DNA from: Acidobacteriota bacterium
Lineage (GTDB): Bacteria; Acidobacteriota; Thermoanaerobaculia; Multivoradales; Multivoraceae
NCBI GenBank assembly: GCA_029263415.1
Contig: JAJCXN010000038.1
Coordinates: 124,001-188,000 of the forward strand
Length of the DNA: 64,000 bases
Direction: 5' to 3'
Part shown: positions 36,572 through 43,379 of the stretch, piece after piece
How positions within the stretch are numbered: position 1 is the first letter of the stretch
Layout of the letters: each line of letters begins with the position of its first letter
Made by a program: the position numbers and the translations under genes
The notes under the pieces: model-generated
The model's database searches: none
Told to the model about the DNA's origin: nothing
The model's input: the letters and a program-made list of their open reading frames with translations, nothing else

Positions 36572-36607
36572 AAAAGACGGCGGCGCGGTCACTCGCCCGG
36601 GCCGCCG
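36572..36607 (-). terminator. Rho-independent terminator after the outer-membrane barrel gene
   Basis: On the minus strand CGGCGGC (from 36607) pairs with GCCGCCG (to 36578) across a 16-base loop and is followed by TCTTTT. It lies 27 bases past the stop of the barrel gene and ahead of the coiled-coil gene. Confidence 0.65.
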
Positions 36608-36634
36608 CGATTCAACCAACCTGATCGTCAGCGT

Positions 36635-38224
36635 CTAGAACAAGTCCAAAGAGAATCGCAGGAGAATGTTCTGACGAAACTGCGTTTCGGGAGAAACCTG
36701 AGGTTGGTCGAGAATGTCGGCGGTGTAGTCAATAGAGATGGACCGCGAGAGACGCAGACTCAAGGTATTGCGCCAGTCGATAGTTGGATCGCCAAACTCG
36801 CCAAAGTCAGCAAAGACCTCAAGGTCGGTGACCCAAAAGAGGTTGCGATACAGGCGCACACTGCCGGTAAGACTTGTCTCGACACCTTCTTCGTTGAAGT
36901 TATCTACCTCGAAGTAGTCCACTTCAGCTGTGGTGTTGTCGTCTCGCAGAACAAACGCATCATTGAAAAGGTTCTGACGAAAGCCAACGCCGCCCCGCCA
37001 GTTGAGAGTCGCCCAACGGTTTCTGAACAATCGCACATTAGCTCCGAAACCCTCGCGAACACGAAGAGCGCCAAACCCATCCGAGGTTCGAAACTCGCTG
37101 TTTGCTGCAATCGCTTGCACCTCACGGGTGCCATCTAGTCGGTTGAAGGCAACTGACGTGTCGTTGGTGGCAAGAACTTCAGAGGGAAAGACGTTGGTCA
37201 GAAGTCCGAAGCGGGCGTAGGGCCCCCAACGATCGTTCAGGAAGCGTGTGTAGACGGAGTCAAGCCGAAGTCGATCTTGAGTCTTCTGCGTTGGAGACGA
37301 TTTGCCGATCTCGGGGTCGATCGCGAGAACGCCTTCCTCGAGTTCAACGATTGTCGTAGCAACGTTCTTGTCGTCGTCGTAGGTGAAGTAGGCGTCGAGG
37401 AAGGCAAGACCATTGAGAGTCTGTTGGTTTGTAGCGCCGACTACGTTGTCAGTGCTGCTCAGGGAAACGGCGCCTCCAAGAGTCACTCGTCGAGTCCAGT
37501 TGGAACCTGCCGAAGCTACTCCAAGCTCATCTGCAGACACCACTCCTGCACCACGGAAATCGCCGGTAGTCTCGTCCAGGACGAGCTTGAAGTGCACTAG
37601 GCCTGCCCGCGGAAGATCGACCGTAGCGAAGTCACGCCGCGCCCGGTACGTCTCACCAGCTCTGACAATGCGATAGAGGCCAGGCTCAAGTAGCCAAGTT
37701 GTCAGGGACTCACCTTGCAGGCTGTCAGCGCCGTAGCCGATTCCGACTGAAAGGCGATCTGACATCCTGATCACTTCATAGAGCCCAGCGAACGGAATGT
37801 TGCTGGTGTCGACCACCTCGATCTTGAGACCGGCCCAGTCAGGATCCACGACCGTGTCACGACCTGCCACCACCTGAACGGTGCGCACCGTCATGCGATT
37901 CAGCGCACCACTGCCTACAAGGATTGTGTAGCTGCCCGGTCTGACGGCAATCCTCTGGCCAGTACTACCTGACGCCACAGTCTTACCGTCTTTCTGGACG
38001 ATGACTTGGGGTTCGTCTGGGCCATCACTCATGGCTGGCACAAAGATGGCGCCTGAGCCTGTAGGAATGACAGCAGTGTCATTTTCGAGTTGTTTGGCGG
38101 CTGAAGGTGCGGTCCATTCATAAGGCAAAGTCTGTGCCGCGATGGGCACCACCGAGAGTGCGAAGCAGGAGATTGCCAGCGCGAGAATGAGAAAGGCCCG
38201 CTTGGACCGAGCTTTAAGAAACAT
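36635..38224 (-). CDS. Outer-membrane beta-barrel protein with N-terminal PEGA-like domains
   Basis: Start at 38224 (MFLKARSKRAFLILALAISC) is chosen because GGGAG lies nine bases ahead and it gives a proper signal peptide ending at PIAAQ; 529 residues. Residues about 60-210 contain beta modules (VIVQKDGKTVASGSTGQRIA, VRPGSYTILVGSGAL) of PEGA-like type. From about 240 the sequence alternates polar and aromatic residues as barrel strands (WGPYARFGLLTNVFPSEVLA, LNWRGGVGFRQNLFNDAFVL) and ends in FRQNILLRFSLDLF with the C-terminal Phe used for outer-membrane assembly. It is divergent from the large channel gene at 38480 and may share its control. Confidence 0.75.
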   Translation of the reverse strand: MFLKARSKRAFLILALAISCFALSVVPIAAQTLPYEWTAPSAAKQLENDTAVIPTGSGAIFVPAMSDGPDEPQVIVQKDGKTVASGSTGQRIAVRPGSYTILVGSGALNRMTVRTVQVVAGRDTVVDPDWAGLKIEVVDTSNIPFAGLYEVIRMSDRLSVGIGYGADSLQGESLTTWLLEPGLYRIVRAGETYRARRDFATVDLPRAGLVHFKLVLDETTGDFRGAGVVSADELGVASAGSNWTRRVTLGGAVSLSSTDNVVGATNQQTLNGLAFLDAYFTYDDDKNVATTIVELEEGVLAIDPEIGKSSPTQKTQDRLRLDSVYTRFLNDRWGPYARFGLLTNVFPSEVLATNDTSVAFNRLDGTREVQAIAANSEFRTSDGFGALRVREGFGANVRLFRNRWATLNWRGGVGFRQNLFNDAFVLRDDNTTAEVDYFEVDNFNEEGVETSLTGSVRLYRNLFWVTDLEVFADFGEFGDPTIDWRNTLSLRLSRSISIDYTADILDQPQVSPETQFRQNILLRFSLDLF

Positions 38225-38479
38225 ATATTGAGACTCCCTCTGAATTGGTATAGCCGAAGCAGCGCGAGCTGCGAACTGCGCCAGCGCTGTTGATGAGTTA
38301 GACACCAAAACTCACCGATCGGTCACATGGAGGACCTGGCTTGGAGAGCCAGTCGCCGATTCATGCATTTTCTTGTGACCACACACTCGAGCTAGGTGTC
38401 TCACTACTAGAGAGCCAGAACGCGAATCGCCTGCCGCCCTGCCAAGGCCCTATTCAAATCAACATAGGTACCAATACCA

Positions 38480-40285
38480 ATGAAACAGATAGTCACCTAC
38501 ACTTTCCTCCTTCTGTCCTGTGCAGGACTCCTAGCTGCAGCCCAAGAGACAGCTCAACCGAGCACAGCGCCCGAGCTGGCCACATCTGCTCAATCGAGCC
38601 CCGAGGTAACACCCGGCACGACCGGCCAAAGCGTTGGGGCGGTGCTCAGCGAAGCCGCGAAGACGGCGCGAGAAACCGGTGTTGGAGTGCTAGAGGGGGC
38701 GGGAGACGCTGTTGGCTCAGTTCAGTCTGCCTCCACCAACGCGTTGGACCAGACGCGGTCTCTTTGGGATCAGGTGATGCTTCCAATGTGGCAGCGGGTT
38801 GCGGGGGCGATTCCGGATCTAGCGAAAGCGCTAACTGTCCTCTTCGTCTTCTGGCTCGTCGCTATGTTCGCTGGCGCTACCGTGAGGAGACTTCTGACTT
38901 TGACCCGAATTGATGACCGGGCTGCCGCCGACTGGGGCCTAGGAGAGGCGCTCGTTCGCGAAGATGGAACCAAGCGCTCGATTTCCGGGATTGGTGGCAC
39001 CGTGGTTAGATGGACCGTCCTGCTATTTGGTTTGGTCGCATTCTTCCAGTCGATTGAGCTGCCGATGGTGGCGGACCCTCTCCAGAATGTCGCGGATCGG
39101 ATCATTGGAGTCATTCCCAATCTCCTTCAGGCGGTCGCGATCTTGCTGGTGTATTGGGCGCTGGCGTCCGTGGTCAAGGTGGGACTGCGGCGCCTCCTCG
39201 CCATGGTTCGCTTTGACGAGCGTTTCGCGGCTCGTCCAGGCAACGAGAACGCTGCCGACGGCGAAGTTGCTAATGGCAGGGTCAGTGAACAAATTGAGCG
39301 CTTTGGCTTTTATGTCGTTCTCTTGTTTGGGCTTGGACCATTTCTGCAGAGCCTTGGCCAGCAGTCTTTGGTTTCGCCACTTAACGGACTCCTGGGCGAG
39401 GCGCTCGCGTTTGTACCGAACCTAGTTGGTGCCGCCATCTTGTTCTTCATCGGTCGGGTGATCGCGCTGATTGTGCGTGAGGTCGTGACCAACTTTCTCG
39501 GCGCGGCAGGACTTGATCGAGCGGCGCGGAGTCTTGGTATCGACAAACTCGTAGAAGGGCGAAAAGCCTCGCAAATCCTTGGATCGCTTGCCTACTTCCT
39601 CGTGCTCGTGCCCGTTCTGGCGGCGTCAGTTGACGCACTTGGGGTTACGGCGATCTCCGAGCCCATACAGGCGACCCTGGCTAGTATCGTCGCCATGGTT
39701 CCGCTCACCATTGTCGCCGTCTTCCTCAGTGTCATCGGTTTCGCGATCGCCAGGGCACTTGGTGGCCTCGTAGAGACACTCGTAGGCAGCTTTGGTGCAG
39801 ATAGCATTCCTGAGCGTTTGCAGCTCAGCTTTCTACAGCCTGGAGAGGGACAAAGGACCATCTCCGAGTACTTCGGCCTCGCTGCGTCGTTCGTTCTTTT
39901 GGTCTTTGTTGCACAGCAAGTTCTGGTAACCCTCGGGCTTACGGCCTTCGCGGAGCTAGTCTCATCGTTCGTCGCGTACTTGCCTTACCTCGCGAGTGGG
40001 ATGCTGATCCTGTTGGTCGCGTTCAGCTTGTCCAGGTATCTTGGTCAGCTCATAGAGTCGGCGCTCGCAGGACGGCCTGACGCCCGTCTGCTAAGCCTCA
40101 TTGGCAGAGGAGTCATACTTCTGATCGGTGTTGGAATAGGGTTGAGCCAACTCGGAGTAGGGGAGAATATTGTTGCTATCGCAACGGCCGCAGTACTTGG
40201 AGGCATGGGCCTGGGACTCGGTATAGCGCTTGGCTTTGGAGCAAAGGACAAGGCAAAGGAGCTAGTCGAGAGAATCGTAGGGTAG
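38480..40285 (+). CDS. Multi-helix mechanosensitive channel-like protein (TM_helix repeats)
   Basis: A 601-residue protein with a signal peptide (MKQIVTYTFLLLSCAGLLAA) and a Ser/Thr/Glu-rich exported linker (to about 95). It then has at least eight membrane helices arranged as repeats of the conserved TM helix motif found in CmpX/YnaI-type channels: LPMWQRVAGAIPDLAKALTV, NVADRIIGVIPNLLQAVAIL, LGEALAFVPNLVGAAILFFI, IQATLASIVAMVPLTIVAVF, ELVSSFVAYLPYLASGMLIL. The last helix AAVLGGMGLGLGIALGFGAK with DKAKELVERI resembles the MscS pore helix, but the soluble C-terminal MscS domain is absent. It heads a four-gene unit with an ECF sigma factor 26 bases downstream. Confidence 0.8.
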   Translation: MKQIVTYTFLLLSCAGLLAAAQETAQPSTAPELATSAQSSPEVTPGTTGQSVGAVLSEAAKTARETGVGVLEGAGDAVGSVQSASTNALDQTRSLWDQVMLPMWQRVAGAIPDLAKALTVLFVFWLVAMFAGATVRRLLTLTRIDDRAAADWGLGEALVREDGTKRSISGIGGTVVRWTVLLFGLVAFFQSIELPMVADPLQNVADRIIGVIPNLLQAVAILLVYWALASVVKVGLRRLLAMVRFDERFAARPGNENAADGEVANGRVSEQIERFGFYVVLLFGLGPFLQSLGQQSLVSPLNGLLGEALAFVPNLVGAAILFFIGRVIALIVREVVTNFLGAAGLDRAARSLGIDKLVEGRKASQILGSLAYFLVLVPVLAASVDALGVTAISEPIQATLASIVAMVPLTIVAVFLSVIGFAIARALGGLVETLVGSFGADSIPERLQLSFLQPGEGQRTISEYFGLAASFVLLVFVAQQVLVTLGLTAFAELVSSFVAYLPYLASGMLILLVAFSLSRYLGQLIESALAGRPDARLLSLIGRGVILLIGVGIGLSQLGVGENIVAIATAAVLGGMGLGLGIALGFGAKDKAKELVERIVG

Positions 40286-40311
40286 GCCGTGGGGTATAGG
40301 GTCAACCCCTT

Positions 40312-40908
40312 GTGCAAACTCTGAACGATCTTGAAAAGGTCACCGACTTTGAGCTGGTCGTTCTGTGCCGTGAAACTGCGGGGCGCGATGATCGCCCGTT
40401 CAGAGAGTTCATGGCCAGGCACCAGTCTTTGGTTGTAAGGATCTGCCGCAGCAGGTTCCCGCTAGAGGCTGATGCTGCAGATCTCGTGCAGATGGTCTTC
40501 CTTAGAGCACACCGCTATCTGGGGACATTCGACGGGCGGGCGCAAGTGTCCTCATGGCTCTACAAGATTGCCATCAACGTTTGTAACAATGAGCACCGAC
40601 GCCGCAAGAGACGGCCGCACGAATATCAGGACCGCGTAGATCTAAGTGAGACTGACCCTGATGAACTTCGAACGACTGATATCCCGTCCGATGCGAGTGA
40701 ACTGAACGCCCTAATGGAAGCACTATCGACCTTGACGCCAGACCAGCGGAGAGTCATCGAACTGCTTGACCTCCAAGAGAAGTCTGTTCGTGAGGTCGCA
40801 AAGCTGCTTGGTCTGGGGCAAAGTGCCACCAAGATGCGGGCCTTGCGAGCGCGAAAGTCTCTGCGATCTGCCTACCTTGCACTGACTCAGTGGAGTGGTC
40901 GCAAATGA
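40312..40908 (+). CDS. ECF RNA polymerase sigma factor
   Basis: GTG start; 198 residues. Region 2 is at about 30-100 (FMARHQSLVVRICRSRF, AADLVQMVFLRAHRYLGTFD, SSWLYKIAINVCNNEHRRRK) and region 4 at about 135-185 (LTPDQRRVIELLDLQEKSVR, EVAKLLGLGQSATKMRALRA). Its ATG-overlapping partner (40905) is a zinc-finger anti-sigma, so activity is controlled by sequestration. It lies between two channel genes, suggesting that it responds to envelope or osmotic stress and controls this island; no target promoter could be identified by eye. Confidence 0.92.
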   Translation: MQTLNDLEKVTDFELVVLCRETAGRDDRPFREFMARHQSLVVRICRSRFPLEADAADLVQMVFLRAHRYLGTFDGRAQVSSWLYKIAINVCNNEHRRRKRRPHEYQDRVDLSETDPDELRTTDIPSDASELNALMEALSTLTPDQRRVIELLDLQEKSVREVAKLLGLGQSATKMRALRARKSLRSAYLALTQWSGRK

Positions 40909-41261
40909 AACGCTACAGCGAAGACGAACTTCGCTCTTGGTTGGATGATCAACTGCCAACGGCCGCGGCGGCAGAACTAGAGGCTCACCTCTCAACCTGC
41001 ACTACATGCGCGAACGCTGTGGAGAGCATCTTCAGTGTGGACCTGCCAAAGGCACTGATGGTCCGAGAAGAGGTGGCCCGGGCATCGACCGAGCAAGAAG
41101 TCCTCCGTGAAGTCCACGCTACGATTCTCTTTGAGGACCTGCTGCGGTTCTCTATTGGGGGCTTGACACTGTTTCTCCGCACGTCGTTGGTGCCCGTTGC
41201 TGTAATGGTGATCAAAGTATGGTCCGACTCAAATAACCCCCAGAAAGACAAAGACTCATGA
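40905..41261 (+). CDS. Zinc-finger anti-sigma factor
   Basis: ATG at 40905 overlaps the sigma stop (ATGA); 118 residues. The N-terminal anti-sigma domain has the zinc ligands in LEAHLSTCTTCANAVESIF (H-x3-C-x2-C). A hydrophobic segment near the C-terminus (LTLFLRTSLVPVAVMVIKVW) probably tethers it to the inner membrane, leaving a very short outside tail (SDSNNPQKDKDS). With no exported sensor domain, signal reception must come from the membrane or from a partner such as the adjacent channels. Confidence 0.85.
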   Translation: MKRYSEDELRSWLDDQLPTAAAAELEAHLSTCTTCANAVESIFSVDLPKALMVREEVARASTEQEVLREVHATILFEDLLRFSIGGLTLFLRTSLVPVAVMVIKVWSDSNNPQKDKDS

Positions 41262-42103
41262 TTGATCGCGAAATGGTGCGCGCCGCCGTGGCCACATTGG
41301 TTGAACGCTTGGCCTTGTTCGCGCCTAGCATTGTGGCATCTCTTCTCCTCATCATCGGAGGTTGGTTGGCGGCAAGAGCGGCTCGTGGGCTTGCTGCTCG
41401 ACTCTTGAAGTGGGTTCGCATCAATCAGGTTGCAGAGGAGGCAGGCCTTCGGAGGCAGCTCGAGCAGGCAGAAATCAAGGCAAGTCCTAGCGACCTTCTT
41501 TCGAGGCTTGCTTTCTGGCTGGTGTTCGCATTCTTTGGAGTTCTTGCCCTTCAACGGTTGGGGATAGATCTCTCAGTGCTTCCGGTAGGTGAGCTCCTGA
41601 GCTACTTGCCTCGAGTGGCTGGTGCGATCCTGCTACTAATTTTCGGAGCGCTAGTTGCGCAGGTTGTTGGTCGCACGGTGGAAGTGAGCGCTGCCGGAAT
41701 GCACTTGGCTGGCCATCGAGCGCTAGGACGCTTCGTGCGTGGACTCCTGCTAGTCATTGTTGTCCTCGTCGCTATCGAACAGCTGGGTCTCGATGTGTCC
41801 GTTGTCGTAGGCACCGTCACCCAACTAATTCTCATCGGTGCCGCAGGCGCCGCCCTCGCCTTTGCCCTTGGCGGCGGGGAGATTGCGCGGAACATTCTTG
41901 CCGGCTTCTACATCAAGGATTTCTTAAAGACGGGACAGAACGTTGAACTGGGTAAGGTGAATGGGACACTTGAGCGGATCGGCGTTGTGAACGCCACCGT
42001 TTCGAGCGAGGGCGAAGAGGTGTTTGTTCCTAACTCGAAGTTCCTGGCGGAGAATGTAAGAAGAACGCGAAGCCGCGAAGGTTCTTCTTCCGGAGACAGT
42101 TAA
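41258..42103 (+). CDS. Mechanosensitive channel (MscS/TM-helix type)
   Basis: ATG at 41258 overlaps the anti-sigma stop (ATGA); 281 residues. Four membrane helices: about 20-45 (LFAPSIVASLLLIIGGWLAA), 83-102, 112-135 and the pore region VGTVTQLILIGAAGAALAFA LGGGE, followed by IARNILAGFYIKDFLKTGQN VEL, which is the MscS TM3b and beta junction. The C-terminus is short: only the beta domain (GTLERIGVVNATVSSEGEEV FVPNSKF), with the alpha/beta domain lacking. Coupling to a sigma/anti-sigma pair is unusual and points to tension-linked transcription control. Confidence 0.85.
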   Translation: MIDREMVRAAVATLVERLALFAPSIVASLLLIIGGWLAARAARGLAARLLKWVRINQVAEEAGLRRQLEQAEIKASPSDLLSRLAFWLVFAFFGVLALQRLGIDLSVLPVGELLSYLPRVAGAILLLIFGALVAQVVGRTVEVSAAGMHLAGHRALGRFVRGLLLVIVVLVAIEQLGLDVSVVVGTVTQLILIGAAGAALAFALGGGEIARNILAGFYIKDFLKTGQNVELGKVNGTLERIGVVNATVSSEGEEVFVPNSKFLAENVRRTRSREGSSSGDS

Positions 42104-42225
42104 GACTCCGCTTGGAATGGACTCAACGGCCCACCACGCATGGAGCCTGGAGGTGCCCAAGCTTTCACAGCCAAGCAGAGAGGCCGAAACTCTGGTCACG
42201 TACCTCGTTCTGACCTAGGTAACGC

Positions 42226-42440
42226 CGTTGCCGGTTGGCGCAAGTGGTTCTCTCTGCCGGACTAGGGCATCGGAAGGATCCGAGCCAAGCTCGACGCTGG
42301 CGCCCGCACTCGTGCACTGCATGTCGGCAATCTCGAGGTCTTTTGGTCGACGGGTGTTTGCAGTTCGATGTCGTGCTGAACCGCAAGGGGACTTCTCGCA
42401 GAGTTCGTGTGGTGGCGGAGCAGGCGCGGACTTCAATCCT
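42226..42440 (+). pseudogene. Relic of RimB-like retropepsin protease (ATP-dependent zinc protease family)
   Basis: One frame reads VAGWRKWFSLPD, an in-frame TAG, then GIGRIRAKLDAGARTRALHV GNLEVF; the family has GWREWVxLPxLGI-x-RIKAKxDTGARTSALH. The catalytic Asp (LDAGA for DTGA) is recognisable. A second frame continues with LQFDVVLNRKGTSRRVRVVA E, equivalent to the middle of the family. The remainder to 42554 shows nothing. A stop and a frameshift make it non-functional. It is the usual partner of rimK, whose relic lies 6 kb away on the other strand. Confidence 0.75.
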
Positions 42441-42554
42441 TCGCCCGCCGACTGGGATGCACGAGCAGCTGCCCGTTGGCAAGAAGAGCAGGTGCTCCGC
42501 TAATCGAAAACGCGGCCTCGAAGAGGAACAGGCTCGGCAGCCCACCAAAGTCCT

Positions 42555-43373
42555 CTATGGCTCAGTGCGACCCGCTTCCTGCCTCTCTTCTCCTTTCTCC
42601 AGAACTTTCAACACGTAGGGCAGGACCTCTTCCAAGATCGGTGTCAGTGAGTGTTTGGCCGACAACAGTTGCCGCTCCACACCAAAAGGCTCGAGCGCTC
42701 TGCAGTCTCTAATCGGATCGCCTTCTCCAGCTACGCACACACTAGGCACCTTGGGCATGGCAGCCACCTCCTCCGTGGCCGAAAGTTCGTCATCGTCGAG
42801 AAGTAGAAGCCAGGCCTTCGGGTGAAAATGAAAATCAGCGACGCCAGGGTAGGCCAAGAATGCGACGGCGGTCAGCTTCTCTTTTAGCGAGTCGTCAAGC
42901 CCGTTAACCAAGAACGGCAGGACTCCTGCGCCCCAGGAGTATCCGGCAATGGCGAAGTGGTCCATGTCCCACAGCTCCAAGTAGTTCTCCAGCAAGTTCT
43001 GGAGTGCTGCCGCTGCCTCCTCGGGACTTCGTTCACGAAGGTAGTAACTGAGGCTGTTCCAGGAAAGGACGTGGTAGCCGCGCTGTGCAAGGGCTTGCGG
43101 CAGATCGGAATTGAAGCCAAGCCAGCCTACATCTGAGGTGAGAAACACGACCAACGTATCGCGCTTTTCAACATCTTCAGCCGGCAGGTACTCCCGTAAA
43201 GGAAGCTGCACGCCGCTGCTCAAGAATGCCGGACTCGGGGCTCCTGACGAGCCCAGCATGCGTACCCAAAGGAGCATGCCGGTCAAGGTGAGAACTAGGA
43301 ACAGTCCGAGCAGTGAAAGGAAGACCATACGTTTTCTCGAGAGGGTTGAACCGTCCATCGATCCTTTCGCCAT
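42555..43373 (-). CDS. AcvB/VirJ family lysyl-phosphatidylglycerol hydrolase
   Basis: A 272-residue alpha/beta hydrolase with a membrane anchor (MVFLSLLGLFLVLTLTGMLL). Family motifs: TLVVFLTSDVGWLGFNSDLP near the start of the fold, GYSWGAGVLPFLVN with the nucleophile Ser, and a C-terminal LSAKHSL His. An alternative start is ATG 43358. The gene follows mprF after only six bases, the arrangement known as lpiA-acvB/atvA, in which the hydrolase removes lysine from lysyl-phosphatidylglycerol made by MprF. Acts in the periplasm. Confidence 0.85.
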   Translation of the reverse strand: MAKGSMDGSTLSRKRMVFLSLLGLFLVLTLTGMLLWVRMLGSSGAPSPAFLSSGVQLPLREYLPAEDVEKRDTLVVFLTSDVGWLGFNSDLPQALAQRGYHVLSWNSLSYYLRERSPEEAAAALQNLLENYLELWDMDHFAIAGYSWGAGVLPFLVNGLDDSLKEKLTAVAFLAYPGVADFHFHPKAWLLLLDDDELSATEEVAAMPKVPSVCVAGEGDPIRDCRALEPFGVERQLLSAKHSLTPILEEVLPYVLKVLEKGEERQEAGRTEP

Positions 43374-43379
43374 CCTCGG

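Noticed and set aside
40312-40908. Assigning a target promoter motif to the channel-linked sigma factor
   Set aside because: No common sequence was found ahead of 38480, 38224 and 34981 that would stand out by eye.
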